Shown: positions 26,915 through 36,384, counted from the stretch's first letter. The stretch: 64,000 nucleotides of DNA from Leucobacter luti (GCF_004217175.1 NZ_SHKI01000005.1:470348-534347), one strand, 5' to 3'. Notes: generated by a model from the letters alone, not told the origin. Made by a program: numbers and translations.

Positions 26915-28840
26915 ATGGAAACCGATGCCGGCGTGAGCGCGCCAGTGGGGGAGCTGAGCGCGCGGCTCGCGGCGGTCGGTGGGGTGCTTGGCGTGCCGGT
27001 GGTGGTGACCGGGGACGAGCGCTGGGAAGTCGTCGACGGCACGCTGCGCGTGGGACTGGGCTGGTATCTCAGTCGCGGCCACGGGGCGGCCGAGGCGGTG
27101 GCCCTGGCGATGCTGCACCTGTGGGAGGGGCCGCGCGGGGAGCGTGTGGCCGCGGCGCGGGCCCGGCGTGCCCGCTCGATTGCGGAGCAGCGGCCCGCGG
27201 TGGCGCCGCTGCTCGACGCAGTGCTGCGTGTGCAGTCGGCGGGGGAGCTGTTGCGCGCGATGCCCGGGGTGCGCGGCCCGCTCGCCGCGGCGCTGACCCG
27301 CGGCATGCCCGGCGATCTGGGCGTGCTGCCGCGGCACCTGCAGTGGGTTGCCCTGGTGCTGTGGTTTGGTGTGGCCGAGCGCGCGGATCAGCGCGTTGCG
27401 GCCGCGGTAGGCACGCTCGACGCGGGCGTGGCCGAGGAGCTCGCGCGGCTGTCGGTGTTGGGCGGCGCCGGAGTTGACCCCGTACGCCGGGTGCTGGCGC
27501 CGGATCCGAGCCGTTCGGCCCTGCAGCGGTTCGAGCGCGCGCTCGCGCTGCTGCTGCCGCCGTATGAGCGGCTGCTGGCGCGCGACGCGGCGGAGCGGGG
27601 ACTGGGGCAGGACGGGGGGAACTCGGGGGCGGCGGCGGACGAAGCTGCGGGGCTTGAGACCGGCTCCGGCGCGGCAGACGCGGACGCGGCGGGCGGCGGG
27701 GACGACACCGACACCGACACCTCTGAGGCGGCTCCGCAGAGCGCCGCGGCCGACGAGCAGGAGCGCGCGCGAGCGGGCGAGGGGCGCGACGGTGCCGAGG
27801 GCGCGGACCTGTTTGCGGCGGAGCACGCCGGCTTCGTCGAGACGATGCTGACCACGCCAATGCCGGCGACCGGCGCGCTGCTCGACGCGGTGCTTGAGCT
27901 GGCGCGCGACCCCGCGCTCGACGAGTCGACGGGGGCGCGCGAACCGGGTGGCGCGGGTGGTGCCGCGGTCGCGGGTTCGGGGAGTACGGCGCTCGCGGAG
28001 TATCGGGCGCGTGCGGCGGAGCTCGCGCCGGCGATCGAGCGGATGCGTGCCCTGTGGGAGCGCGTGATCGCCGAGCGGTTGGCGCTGCGGCCGGCGCTGA
28101 GCCGCAGGCCGCAGCCGGAGGGGGACGAGCTCGCCATCGAGGCCCTTCCGGGGGCCGTAGCGCAGGCGTTCGCGGGCGTCGCGCGACCGCTCGCGTACCG
28201 GAGCCGGGTGGTGCGTCCGCGGCGCACCCGGCGGGCCGGCAGCACCGACTACGTGTTTCTGGTGGATCGGTCTGCCTCGATGCAGGGCGCGATCGCCGCG
28301 GCGGCGTCAGACGCGATGCTGATTATGCTGGAGGCGCTGAGCGGGGTGGAGCGCGACGTGCGGCACGCCGAGCGGGCCGCCGGCAGCGAGCTTGAGCTCG
28401 ACATCCGCACCGCCCTGCTTGTCTTTGACGCTGAGGTGGCGGTCGTCAAACCGCTCTCCGGCGGCATCGACGACGCGGTGCGGCGCGCGCTCGACGCGGC
28501 GATCCGCTCGCCCCGCGGGTCGACGAACGATGGGGCCGCGCTGCGGGCCGCGGCGGAGCAGCTCGGCGTCGCGGGGCACGCGAGCGAGGCGCCGCTGGCA
28601 GCAGCGGACGGGGTGGAGCGCCGACGCATCGTGATTCTGATCAGCGACGGCGGCTCGAACGATCCCGTCGCCGCGGCCCGTGAGCTGCGTGCGCTGCGTG
28701 CGGCCGGTGTGCTCGTGGTGGGCTGCGGCTTCGGGAGCGACGAGATGACCGATCGCTACGCGCCGGACGGGCGTCGCGTTGAGCGCCCGGCGCTCCTCGC
28801 CGAGACGCTGCACGACATCATCGCGAGTGAGCTACCGTGA
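26915..28840 (+). CDS. VWA domain-containing protein (partner of MoxR-type ATPase)
   Basis: The 641-residue protein has a helical N-terminal domain (about 1-235), an acidic low-complexity linker (about 236-300), a second helical region (about 305-440) and a C-terminal VWA domain (about 446-640). The metal-ion-dependent adhesion site is complete: DRSAS (451-455), Thr537 and Asp578. VWA proteins paired with MoxR ATPases act as cofactors in protein maturation or metal insertion (RavA-ViaA, CobS-CobT); here only the pairing is evident. No signal peptide, so cytoplasmic. The third gene of the module follows. Confidence 0.92.
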   Translation: METDAGVSAPVGELSARLAAVGGVLGVPVVVTGDERWEVVDGTLRVGLGWYLSRGHGAAEAVALAMLHLWEGPRGERVAAARARRARSIAEQRPAVAPLLDAVLRVQSAGELLRAMPGVRGPLAAALTRGMPGDLGVLPRHLQWVALVLWFGVAERADQRVAAAVGTLDAGVAEELARLSVLGGAGVDPVRRVLAPDPSRSALQRFERALALLLPPYERLLARDAAERGLGQDGGNSGAAADEAAGLETGSGAADADAAGGGDDTDTDTSEAAPQSAAADEQERARAGEGRDGAEGADLFAAEHAGFVETMLTTPMPATGALLDAVLELARDPALDESTGAREPGGAGGAAVAGSGSTALAEYRARAAELAPAIERMRALWERVIAERLALRPALSRRPQPEGDELAIEALPGAVAQAFAGVARPLAYRSRVVRPRRTRRAGSTDYVFLVDRSASMQGAIAAAASDAMLIMLEALSGVERDVRHAERAAGSELELDIRTALLVFDAEVAVVKPLSGGIDDAVRRALDAAIRSPRGSTNDGAALRAAAEQLGVAGHASEAPLAAADGVERRRIVILISDGGSNDPVAAARELRALRAAGVLVVGCGFGSDEMTDRYAPDGRRVERPALLAETLHDIIASELP

Positions 28841-28853
28841 GATACGAACCCAA

Positions 28854-28952
28854 CCCCGGATCCGCCTCAGGACGCCCGGGGCCCGACCCCGGATCCGCCT
28901 CAGGACGCCCGGGGCCCGACCCCGGATCCGCCTCGGGACACTCCGGACCCCC
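28854..28952 (+). repeat. 33-bp tandem repeat (three units)
   Basis: Units start at 28854, 28887 and 28920; the first two are identical, the third diverges in its second half. Each contains CGGATCCG and a CCCGGGGCCC core. The 33-bp period keeps frame, so a GTG start at 28837 overlapping the VWA stop would add an N-terminus of PDPGSASGRPG repeats to the next protein. Confidence 0.85.
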
Positions 28953-28971
28953 AGACGAACAGGACAGCGCA

Positions 28972-29829
28972 ATGGAACGCCACTCGAGTGCGAGCGAGCA
29001 GCTGCGGCTGGTGCGCACGCTGTTCCCCGAGCTCTCCGCGCGACTCGACGCCGCCGCGGCGGCGCACACGGGCGAGCAGCCGGGCGCGGAGTTTGACGCC
29101 TGGCTCGACCGTGAGGCCGGGGCGATTCACGCGGGGGCGGCGTTTGGAGCGATCGGCGACGCCGACGCGATGCGGCGGCTTGACGAAGCGTTCCGGGCCG
29201 CGAGCGTCGCCGCCGGGTTCGCTGCGACCACCGTGCCGGAGCCCGAGGCGTTTGCGGCGGCCGGGGTCGACCTGTCCCGGCTCGGCGCGCTGCTCGCCCG
29301 GGACCCGGAGCTTGTTCCGGTCCCCGCGCCGTACGGGCTGGGGATCGAGCACTGGCGCGCCACGTTCGCGCGCGCCGCCGCGGCGCACCCCGAGGTGCTC
29401 GGCGGCGAGTCTGGCGGGTCGCCGCTCGTCCTCGCCACCGACGCGGTGCGGGGGTTTGGTGCCCTCGACCGCATCCCCGAGTCTGCGGGGAGCCTGCCGA
29501 CCGTGGTGCAGCGCGTGGGGCCCGGGCGGGTGGTGCGCTGGACGCTCCGGCTCGTTCCCGGCGGGGCGGCACCCGCCGTGCTGGGGCTCGGCTTCGCGCA
29601 CGGCCCGCACGCGTCGCTGCCGGAGCTGCTGATGCTGCAGCTCATGCGGATCGCAGCGGGGGAGGCGCCCGTCGACACCGGCACGTTTACCTGGCTCGCC
29701 GGCTCGGTCGCCGACGGCAAGCTCGCTGCGCGCCACGTGTACGACGCGGGGGAGCGCGTGATCCGCATCACCTGCCGCGAGATCGGTAATCAGGGCCCGC
29801 ACCTGGGGGCACGACCGCCGGTCGCCTAG
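28972..29829 (+). CDS. Unrecognised protein, third member of the ATPase/VWA module
   Basis: The 285-residue product is not recognised. Its N-terminal half is Ala-rich and helical (about 1-95), the centre has HWRATFARAAAAHPEV, and the last third looks beta-rich (WTLRLVPGG, LAGSVADGKL, RVIRITCREIG). No signal, membrane helix or catalytic motif is visible. It probably shares the VWA transcript (131 bp after its stop). The ATG has an AGGA-like site at spacing about 7; GTG 28837, overlapping the VWA stop and running in frame through the 33-bp repeats, would give 330 residues. Convergent with the thioesterase gene. Confidence 0.75.
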   Translation: MERHSSASEQLRLVRTLFPELSARLDAAAAAHTGEQPGAEFDAWLDREAGAIHAGAAFGAIGDADAMRRLDEAFRAASVAAGFAATTVPEPEAFAAAGVDLSRLGALLARDPELVPVPAPYGLGIEHWRATFARAAAAHPEVLGGESGGSPLVLATDAVRGFGALDRIPESAGSLPTVVQRVGPGRVVRWTLRLVPGGAAPAVLGLGFAHGPHASLPELLMLQLMRIAAGEAPVDTGTFTWLAGSVADGKLAARHVYDAGERVIRITCREIGNQGPHLGARPPVA

Positions 29830-29851
29830 CCGGTGTGGGCGGCTCCTGGGC

Positions 29852-30418
29852 CTAGTCCCAGGAGCTAAACGCGTCGACTCGGGTCGAGGGCAGCTTCGTT
29901 GCCGCGCCCCAGGCGAGGATCTCCTCGGGGACCCGCAGCTCATCGGGGTTCGCGCCGCTCTTCTCGATGATCTCTGAGACGGGCACGACGCCGCCCGTGC
30001 GGCGCAGGATGCGCGCGCGCACGAACGCCCGAGCGTACAGATCTGGGCGGCCCTGTGCATCGCGGCGCACGAAGCGCTGCTCCATGTACACGGCCTGATC
30101 GTCGAAGCCCAGGATCTTCGACTCGATCCAGAACCGCTTCCACGGGTTCAACGACTTCCGATATGAGATCGTCTGCCCCACGACGACCGGGTACCAGCCC
30201 TCGCGCTGGAAGATCTCCCAGGTGCGATTGCGCTGGATCAGATCGAACCGCGCGACGTCCATGATGGAGAGATACTTCCCGTTGTTCATGTGTCGCAGCA
30301 GGTCGATGTCGGTGGGCCACACCCGAAACCTGGATCGCGACACGTCGCTGAAGCCGAGCCGGGCGCCGCGCCTGCCCACGAACCACTGGTGCCAGAGCGT
30401 GCGGAAGATCATGTGCAT
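29852..30418 (-). CDS. Hotdog-fold acyl-CoA thioesterase-like protein
   Basis: The 188-residue product resembles the 4-hydroxybenzoyl-CoA thioesterase/THEM6 group: the segment TDIDLLRHMNNGKYLSIMD (about 36-54) holds the conserved N/H-N-G-Y pattern at the start of the hotdog helix, followed by beta strands and QTISYRKSLNPW. These enzymes hydrolyse acyl-CoA thioesters; the substrate here is unknown. The ATG at 30418 lies 8 nt after a TAGGCT box and has no Shine-Dalgarno, so it is probably leaderless; ATG 30412 is an alternative. Divergent from efp. Confidence 0.85.
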   Translation of the reverse strand: MHMIFRTLWHQWFVGRRGARLGFSDVSRSRFRVWPTDIDLLRHMNNGKYLSIMDVARFDLIQRNRTWEIFQREGWYPVVVGQTISYRKSLNPWKRFWIESKILGFDDQAVYMEQRFVRRDAQGRPDLYARAFVRARILRRTGGVVPVSEIIEKSGANPDELRVPEEILAWGAATKLPSTRVDAFSSWD

Positions 30419-30425
30419 ACGGCGA

Positions 30426-30431
30426 AGCCTA
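30426..30431 (-). promoter_or_regulatory. -10 box of the thioesterase gene (leaderless)
   Basis: Read leftward TAGGCT is 8 nt from the ATG at 30418; no ribosome site lies between. Confidence 0.45.
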
Positions 30432-30499
30432 TGCGCGGCGCGGGGTCCTCGCGACATCATTTGTGCGTCAGCTGCAAATCAGGGGGCGGATCCGGCGTG

Positions 30500-30505
30500 T
30501 AGACT
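30500..30505 (+). promoter_or_regulatory. -10 box of efp
   Basis: TAGACT lies 52 bp before efp and predicts a leader of about 45 nt carrying a GGAGA ribosome site. Confidence 0.45.
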
Positions 30506-30556
30506 GTATCGGCGCGCTTCAGCGCTCGAACTTTATAGAACCCGGAGAACCACTGC

Positions 30557-31120
30557 ATGGCAACCTCGAACGACATCAAGAACGGCACCGTCATCAAGGA
30601 GAACGGTCAGCTCTGGAGCGTGATCGAGTTCCAGCACGTCAAGCCGGGTAAGGGTGGCGCGTTCGTACGCACGAAGCAGAAGAACGTGGTCTCGGGCAAG
30701 ATCATCGACAAGACCTACAACGCTGGCGCGAAGATCGAGACCGCGAGCGTCGACCGCCGCGACTACCAGTACCTGTACCAGGACGGCGCCGACTTCGTCT
30801 TCATGGACCAGTCTGACTACGACCAGCTGACGGTCTCGCCGACGGTGGTGGGCGACGCCTCAAAGTACATGCTTGAGAGCCAGCAGGTGCAGATCGCGCT
30901 CCACGAGGGCGAGCCCCTCTACCTCGAAATGCCGGCGTCCGTCGTGCTCGAGGTCACCTACACCGAGCCGGGCCTGCAGGGCGATCGCTCCACGGGCGGC
31001 ACCAAGTCGGCAACCCTCGAGACCGGCGCCGAGATCCAGGTGCCGCTGTTCCTCGAGACCGGCACGAAGGTCAAGGTAGACACCCGCACGGGTGACTACC
31101 TCGGCCGGGTCAACGACTAG
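30557..31120 (+). CDS. efp: Elongation factor P
   Basis: EF-P relieves ribosomes stalled at polyproline stretches. The 187-residue protein has the N-terminal KOW-like domain with the exposed loop Lys in PGKGG (Lys32), the central OB domain with the [13 protein letters not shown] segment (about 73-85), and the C-terminal OB domain ending in [12 protein letters not shown]. The ATG follows GGAGA. nusB starts 5 bp after its stop, so the two are co-transcribed. Confidence 0.97.
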   Translation: MATSNDIKNGTVIKENGQLWSVIEFQHVKPGKGGAFVRTKQKNVVSGKIIDKTYNAGAKIETASVDRRDYQYLYQDGADFVFMDQSDYDQLTVSPTVVGDASKYMLESQQVQIALHEGEPLYLEMPASVVLEVTYTEPGLQGDRSTGGTKSATLETGAEIQVPLFLETGTKVKVDTRTGDYLGRVND

Positions 31121-31125
31121 TCTCC

Positions 31126-31542
31126 GTGTCTGCACGGACGAAAGCTCGCAAGCGGGCGCTCGACATGCTCTACCAGGCAGACCTGCGTGGAGAATCGATC
31201 GCCGCAATTGTCAACGCCGAAGCGAAGCGCGCGGCGGGCGAGCCCGATCGGGCCGCCTCCTGGCTGTACGCCCGCGAGATCGTCGACGGGGTCAGTGACC
31301 ACCGCGACGAGATCGACGAGCTCATTATGAGCTACGCGCTGGGGTGGACGCTCGACCGGATGCCGCACCTCGATCGTGCGCTGCTGCGCATGGCGTCGTG
31401 GGAGATCCTTTTCAACCCGGAGGTGCCGACCCCGGTCGCCATCGACGAAGCGGTTGAGCTCGCAAAGGAATACTCGACGGACGACTCCGGTCGCTTCGTC
31501 AACGGTGTGCTGGGCCGCGTCGCGGACCACGCCCGAGGCTGA
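31126..31542 (+). CDS. nusB: Transcription antitermination factor NusB
   Basis: NusB binds boxA RNA with NusE (S10) in rRNA antitermination. The 138-residue all-helical product begins with the family motif ARTKARKRALDMLYQAD (3-19) and has the conserved AIDEAVELAKEYS segment (about 105-117) and FVNGVLGR (about 124-131). The GTG start lies 5 bp after efp. Confidence 0.96.
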   Translation: MSARTKARKRALDMLYQADLRGESIAAIVNAEAKRAAGEPDRAASWLYAREIVDGVSDHRDEIDELIMSYALGWTLDRMPHLDRALLRMASWEILFNPEVPTPVAIDEAVELAKEYSTDDSGRFVNGVLGRVADHARG

Positions 31543-31544
31543 GC

Positions 31545-31578
31545 CCGGTGCGGGCGCGAGTGATCGTGCCCGCACCGG
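31545..31578 (+). terminator. Hairpin after nusB
   Basis: CCGGTGCGGGC (31545-31555) pairs perfectly with 31568-31578 around a 12-nt loop, directly after the nusB stop and before the pyrR promoter. No T run follows. Confidence 0.55.
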
Positions 31579-31596
31579 AACGGTCGCAGGATCGGC

Positions 31597-31602
31597 TATG
31601 CT
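31597..31602 (+). promoter_or_regulatory. -10 box of the pyr operon
   Basis: TATGCT predicts a start near 31609 and a leader of about 52 nt that carries the PyrR-binding hairpin. Confidence 0.5.
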
Positions 31603-31624
31603 GGTCACATCAGCTTTTCTTTAA

Positions 31625-31645
31625 CTCCCGTCCAGTGAGGCGGAG
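31625..31645 (+). promoter_or_regulatory. PyrR-binding RNA hairpin
   Basis: CTCC(C)G and CGGAG form a short stem around TCCAGTGAGG (31631-31640). The loop fits the known PyrR recognition consensus (ARUCCNGNGAGGYU). The 3' stem strand GGAG merges into the purine-rich ribosome site GGAGAAGGGGGG before pyrR, and there is no terminator, so PyrR bound here should block translation, the mode known in mycobacteria. Confidence 0.72.
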
Positions 31646-31660
31646 AAGGGGGGCTCGAAT

Positions 31661-32215
31661 ATGGGAACGCGTGTAGTGCTTGAAAGCGCTGAGATCTCGC
31701 GGGCACTGACTCGAATCTCGCATGAAATCATCGAGGCAAACAAGGGCGTTGATGGCCTTGTACTGGTGGGGATCCCCACGCGCGGCACGTTCTTGGCCGC
31801 CCGGATCGCCGACACCATCTCGCGGATCGAGGGACGAGACGTCCCCGTAGCGAGCCTCGACGTCACCATGTACCGTGACGACCTCGCGCACCATCCGACG
31901 CGCGCCCCGCACCCCACCGACATGCCGGTGACCGGGATCGACGGCTGCACCGTGGTGCTCGTCGACGACGTGCTCTACTCGGGACGCACCGTGCGCGCCG
32001 CGCTCGACGCGCTGAACGACCACGGCCGGCCGAAGGCGGTGCGGCTCGCCGCGCTCATCGACCGCGGGCACCGCGAGCTGCCGATCCGCGCGGACTACAT
32101 CGGCAAGAACCTGCCGAGCGCAAAGCACGAGCGCATCTCTGTGCGGCTCGCCGAGCACGACGGCATCGACGAGGTCACCATCTCGTCCGACGCCGCCGAG
32201 GGGGACCGCGCATGA
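31661..32215 (+). CDS. pyrR: Bifunctional pyr operon regulator / uracil phosphoribosyltransferase PyrR
   Basis: PyrR binds its own mRNA when uridine nucleotides are plentiful. The 184-residue protein has the phosphoribosyltransferase fold with the PRPP-binding motif [13 protein letters not shown] (about 102-114), the GIPTRG loop (about 40-45) and a basic RNA-binding face. The ATG is chosen by a strong purine-rich ribosome site. It overlaps pyrB by 4 bp and heads the pyrimidine operon; the matching RNA hairpin lies just upstream. Confidence 0.96.
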   Translation: MGTRVVLESAEISRALTRISHEIIEANKGVDGLVLVGIPTRGTFLAARIADTISRIEGRDVPVASLDVTMYRDDLAHHPTRAPHPTDMPVTGIDGCTVVLVDDVLYSGRTVRAALDALNDHGRPKAVRLAALIDRGHRELPIRADYIGKNLPSAKHERISVRLAEHDGIDEVTISSDAAEGDRA

Positions 32216-33207
32216 GGCACCTGCTCGACACACGCACGCTGAGCCGGGACGACGCGATCCTGATCCTCGACACCGCCGAGGACATGGCGGCCACGCAGCA
32301 GCGCGAGGTGAAGAAACTTCCCACGCTGCGCGGCAAGACCGTGGTGAACCTGTTCTTTGAGGACTCGACGCGCACGCGGATCTCGTTCGAGGCCGCCGCG
32401 AAGCGGCTCTCCGCCGACGTGATCAACTTCACTGCGAAGGGCTCCTCGGTGTCGAAGGGCGAGTCGCTGAAGGACACCGCGCAGACGCTGCAGGCGATCG
32501 GCGCCGACGGTGTGGTGATCCGCCACCCCGCGTCTGGCGCGCCGGCCCGGCTCGCGTCGAGCGGGTGGATCGACGCCGGCGTGCTCAACGCCGGTGACGG
32601 CACGCACGAGCACCCCACCCAGGCCCTGCTCGACGCGTTCACCATGCGCCGCCGCCTCTTCGGCGCGGACAGCCGCGGGCGCGACCTCGACGGCGTGTCC
32701 GTGGTGATCGTCGGCGACATCGCCCACTCGCGCGTGGCCCGCTCAAACCTGTGGCTGCTGAACGCGCTCGGCGCACACGTGAGCTTCGTGGCGCCAGAGA
32801 CGCTGCTGCCCTACGGCGCACGAACCTGGCCCGTGACGAATCACCACTCGCTCGATGAGGCCCTCCGCGTGGAGCGCCCGGACGTGGTGATGATGCTGCG
32901 GATCCAGAGCGAGCGCATGCACGCGGCGTTCTTCCCCAACGAGCGGGAGTACGCTCGAAACTGGGGCCTCGACGATGCGCGCCTCGCGCGGCTCAGCGAG
33001 CGCGCCATTGTGATGCACCCCGGGCCGATGAACCGCGGCCTGGAGATCTCCTCGCGCGCCGCGGACTCGCCGCGCTCAACCGTGCTCGAACAGGTCACCA
33101 ACGGCGTCTCCGTGCGCATGGCAGCCCTGTACCTGCTGCTCTCTGGCGAGCGCGGCGCCCAGCCCGACCCCGACCCCACTAGCTCCCGTGAAGGAGAGAC
33201 CGCATGA
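32212..33207 (+). CDS. pyrB: Aspartate carbamoyltransferase catalytic subunit
   Basis: PyrB joins carbamoyl phosphate and aspartate. The 331-residue protein has the carbamoyl-phosphate motif STRTR (52-56) and the C-terminal [11 protein letters not shown] motif (about 270-280). No pyrI regulatory subunit gene is present, as usual in this phylum. It overlaps pyrR and pyrC by 4 bp each. Confidence 0.97.
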   Translation: MRHLLDTRTLSRDDAILILDTAEDMAATQQREVKKLPTLRGKTVVNLFFEDSTRTRISFEAAAKRLSADVINFTAKGSSVSKGESLKDTAQTLQAIGADGVVIRHPASGAPARLASSGWIDAGVLNAGDGTHEHPTQALLDAFTMRRRLFGADSRGRDLDGVSVVIVGDIAHSRVARSNLWLLNALGAHVSFVAPETLLPYGARTWPVTNHHSLDEALRVERPDVVMMLRIQSERMHAAFFPNEREYARNWGLDDARLARLSERAIVMHPGPMNRGLEISSRAADSPRSTVLEQVTNGVSVRMAALYLLLSGERGAQPDPDPTSSREGETA

Positions 33208-34631
33208 CCGCGAACCCCGGCATCCTGATCCGCGGGGCGCGCCTCGCCGCGGCCCTCACCGAGCGCGGTGCGGAGCTCTCCGCCGCAGCCCCGGTCGATC
33301 TCCGCATCGTCGACGGCGTGATCGTGGAGCGCGGCACCGACCTCGCACCCCGGGCCGGAGAGCGAGTCATCGAGGCAGACGGACTCGTAGCGCTCACCGG
33401 TCTCGTCGACCTGCACACCCACCTGCGCGAGCCGGGCTTTGAGCAGTCTGAGACGGTGCTCACCGGTACGCGGGCGGCGGCGGCGGGCGGCTTCACGAGC
33501 GTTTTCGCGATGGCGAACACGCTGCCCGTGCAAGACACCGCCGGTGTGGTTGAGCAGGTGCAGGCGCTCGGCGACGCGGGGGGCTACGCCACCGTGCGCC
33601 CGATCGGCGCGGTCACCGAGGACCTGGCGGGGGAGAAGCTCAGCGAGATCGGTGCGATGGCGCAGTCCCGCGCGCAGGTGCGCGTGTTCTCCGACGACGG
33701 CAAGTGCGTGCACGACCCGCTGCTGATGCGCCGCGCCCTTGAATACGTGAAGACGTTCGACGGTGTGATCGCCCAGCACGCGCAGGATCCACGCCTCACC
33801 GAGGGTGCGCAAATGAACGAGGGCGCGCTGTCGAGCGAGCTTGGCCTGAAGGGCTGGCCCGCGGTTGCGGAGGAGTCGATCATCGCCCGCGACGTGCTGC
33901 TCGCCGAGCACACGGGCGCGCGGCTGCACATCTGTCACCTCTCCACGGCCGGATCGGTCGAGGTGGTGCGCTGGGCGAAGGCGCGCGGCGTGGCAGTGAC
34001 GGCGGAGGTCACACCGCACCACCTGATCCTCACCGAGGAGCTCGTGCGCAGCTACGACGCGCGGTACAAGGTGAACCCGCCGCTGCGGCGGGAGGAGGAC
34101 GTGCTCGCCCTGCGGGCGGCCGTCGCCGACGGGGTGATCGACATTATCGCGACCGACCACGCGCCGCACCCGCTCGAGGCGAAGGAGTGCGAGTGGGACG
34201 CCGCGGCGTTTGGCATGGTGGGGCTCGAATCGGCGCTGCCGATCGCGCTCGCCACGCTTGTGAACGGCGGCCACACCAGCTGGGCCGAGCTCGAGGTGCT
34301 GCTCTCGCACCGCCCCGCTCAGATCGGCGGCCTCACGGGCGCGCCGATCGCGCTGGAGGCCGGCCAGCCGGCAGACCTCGTGCTCGTGGACCCGAGCGGC
34401 AGCAGCGTCTTCGACACTGAGCGCCTCCGCGGCATGAGCGTCAACTCGCCCTACCTGGGCATGGAGCTCCCCGGCAGTGTGCGCTACACGGTGCGCCGCG
34501 GCTACCTCACGCTCGACGACGGGGCGCTCGTGCCCGAGGCGACGGTTGCGGCGGCGGCGCGGGCTGCCGGAGCCACCCAGAACGGCGCGGCCGCTGCCTC
34601 GGCCGCAGAACACTCGGAGGTGTCACAGTGA
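33204..34631 (+). CDS. pyrC: Dihydroorotase
   Basis: PyrC cyclises N-carbamoyl-aspartate to dihydroorotate. The 475-residue class I enzyme has the zinc ligands in [10 protein letters not shown] (His71, His73), further His ligands in AQHAQDPRL and ICHLST, and the catalytic Asp in IATDHAPHP (about 314-322). It is longer than the usual 425-430 residues because of an Ala-rich C-terminal tail (about 448-475) and a small insertion near residue 20. It overlaps both neighbours by 4 bp. Confidence 0.96.
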   Translation: MTANPGILIRGARLAAALTERGAELSAAAPVDLRIVDGVIVERGTDLAPRAGERVIEADGLVALTGLVDLHTHLREPGFEQSETVLTGTRAAAAGGFTSVFAMANTLPVQDTAGVVEQVQALGDAGGYATVRPIGAVTEDLAGEKLSEIGAMAQSRAQVRVFSDDGKCVHDPLLMRRALEYVKTFDGVIAQHAQDPRLTEGAQMNEGALSSELGLKGWPAVAEESIIARDVLLAEHTGARLHICHLSTAGSVEVVRWAKARGVAVTAEVTPHHLILTEELVRSYDARYKVNPPLRREEDVLALRAAVADGVIDIIATDHAPHPLEAKECEWDAAAFGMVGLESALPIALATLVNGGHTSWAELEVLLSHRPAQIGGLTGAPIALEAGQPADLVLVDPSGSSVFDTERLRGMSVNSPYLGMELPGSVRYTVRRGYLTLDDGALVPEATVAAAARAAGATQNGAAAASAAEHSEVSQ

Positions 34632-35179
34632 CCACGCTCGGCTACACACTCGTGATGGTCGCGATCGCGGCGCTCGCGCTGGGCGGCATGTGGTTTGCCT
34701 GGCGCGCGCGTGCGCGCCGCGATGCCGCGGTTGTGGCGTCCGCGGAGCCCCTCGCGGGCGCGCTGATCGCGGAGTTCCCGCGGGCAAGCTACGTCTCGAC
34801 CACGCCGGCGGGCGCGCCACTTGAGCGGGTTGCCATCCCGGGACTTCGCTACAAGGGCTACGCGAGCGTCGCAGTGCGCCGCGACGGGGTGGTGATCGCC
34901 GTGACCGGCGAGGCTCCCGTCACCATTGGCGTCGCGCAGCTCACGGGGGCCGGCACGGCGAACGGCCGAGTCGGTAAGACCGTCGAGCGCGACGGGCTCT
35001 CGCTCCTGCGCTGGCGCACGGGGGCACCCGGTGCGCCCGCCCGCGACGTTGAATCAAGTTTTAGATTTGCGGACCCGGCGGAGCAGCAGCGCTTCGCGAC
35101 CGCCATCTCGCAGGTGCTCACCACGGGCACCAACGCACAGACCAACACCACTCACCCCACGATCCAGGAGGAAGCGTGA
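34628..35179 (+). CDS. Membrane-anchored PH-like protein of the pyr operon
   Basis: The 183-residue product has one N-terminal membrane helix (about 5-23) followed by a basic stretch and a beta-rich domain (about 45-165) resembling bacterial PH-like domains. It sits between pyrC and carA with 4-bp overlaps on both sides, the same place as Rv1382 in Mycobacterium tuberculosis, so it appears to be the counterpart of that uncharacterised gene. No pyrimidine-enzyme motif is present. Its role in the operon is unknown. Confidence 0.85.
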   Translation: MTTLGYTLVMVAIAALALGGMWFAWRARARRDAAVVASAEPLAGALIAEFPRASYVSTTPAGAPLERVAIPGLRYKGYASVAVRRDGVVIAVTGEAPVTIGVAQLTGAGTANGRVGKTVERDGLSLLRWRTGAPGAPARDVESSFRFADPAEQQRFATAISQVLTTGTNAQTNTTHPTIQEEA

Positions 35180-36384
35180 CCACGAATACGACCGAAGTAA
35201 CGGTGCCGCCGGCAACCGCCGTGCCCCAGGGCGCCGCGGTGCTCGTACTCGAGGACGGCTCGCGCTACGTTGGCCGCGCCTACGGCGCCACCGGCCGAAC
35301 GCTCGGCGAGGTCGTGTTCTCCACCGGCATGACCGGCTACCAGGAGACCCTCACCGACCCGTCGTACGCCGGGCAGATCGTCCTCATGACGGCGCCGCAC
35401 ATCGGCAACACCGGCGCGAACGACACCGATATGGAATCCCGCAAGATCTGGGTCGCCGGCTTCATCGTCCGCGATCCCGCGCGCCGCGTCTCGAACTTCC
35501 GGGCGCAGCGCTCGCTCGACGAGGACCTCGTGAACGACGGGGTTGTGGGAATCTCGGGCATCGACACCCGCGCGGTCACCCGCCAGATCCGCTCCGCCGG
35601 CGCGATGCGGGCGGGCGTGTTCTCGGGCGCGGAGCTGGAGCTCTCCGAAGCCGAGCAGCTCGAACTCGTCCGTGAGCAGGCCGGCATGGCCGGAAAGAAC
35701 CTCTCGCAGGAGGTGACCACTCCCGAGCGCTACGACGTTCCCGCGGCTGAGGGCGTCGCCCGCGTGGGCACCATTGCCGTGCTCGACCTGGGCATCAAGC
35801 GCGCCACGGTGCGCTACCTCTCGGAGCACGGCTTCGACGTGGTGGTGCTCCCCGCGAGCACCACGCTCGAGGAGATCCGAGCGCTCGCACCCGACGCCCT
35901 GTTCTACTCGAACGGCCCCGGCGACCCCTCGGCGAGCGACGCGCAGGTGGTGCTGCTGCGCGAGCTGCTGCGCGACGGGATCCCGTACTTCGGGATCTGC
36001 TTCGGCAACCAGCTCCTCGGCCGCGCGCTCGGCTTCGGCACGTACAAGCTGCCGTTCGGCCACCGCGGCATCAACCAGCCGGTGCTCGACAAGCGCACGG
36101 GGCGCGTGGAGATCACTGCCCAGAACCACGGCTTCGCCGTCGACGCGCCCATCGAGGGCGAGATTGCCTCGCCCGAGGGCTTCGGCCGCGTGCAGGTGAG
36201 CCACATCAGCCTGAACGATCAGGTGGTCGAGGGGCTTGAGTGCCTCGACATCCCCGCATTCTCGGTGCAGTACCACCCGGAGGCCGCGGCCGGCCCGCAC
36301 GACGCCTTCTATCTCTTCGACCGCTTCCGCACGCTGGTCCAGGACCGCGCCGCCGCAGCAGACACCACCACCCAGGGAGCCTAA
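35176..36384 (+). CDS. carA: Carbamoyl-phosphate synthase small subunit
   Basis: CarA releases ammonia from glutamine for carbamoyl-phosphate synthesis. The 402-residue protein has the N-terminal CPSase domain ([19 protein letters not shown], about 47-65) and a C-terminal class I glutamine amidotransferase domain with nucleophile Cys275 in [10 protein letters not shown] and the His/Glu pair in QYHPEA (about 361-366). GTG start overlaps the preceding stop. carB begins 5 bp later. Confidence 0.97.
   Translation: MTTNTTEVTVPPATAVPQGAAVLVLEDGSRYVGRAYGATGRTLGEVVFSTGMTGYQETLTDPSYAGQIVLMTAPHIGNTGANDTDMESRKIWVAGFIVRDPARRVSNFRAQRSLDEDLVNDGVVGISGIDTRAVTRQIRSAGAMRAGVFSGAELELSEAEQLELVREQAGMAGKNLSQEVTTPERYDVPAAEGVARVGTIAVLDLGIKRATVRYLSEHGFDVVVLPASTTLEEIRALAPDALFYSNGPGDPSASDAQVVLLRELLRDGIPYFGICFGNQLLGRALGFGTYKLPFGHRGINQPVLDKRTGRVEITAQNHGFAVDAPIEGEIASPEGFGRVQVSHISLNDQVVEGLECLDIPAFSVQYHPEAAAGPHDAFYLFDRFRTLVQDRAAAADTTTQGA

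Noticed and set aside
25426..28840. ATPase/VWA pair as ordinary RavA-ViaA
   Set aside because: The AAA+ domain is C-terminal behind a coiled coil and no LARA-type domain follows it, so it is only a relative by general type.
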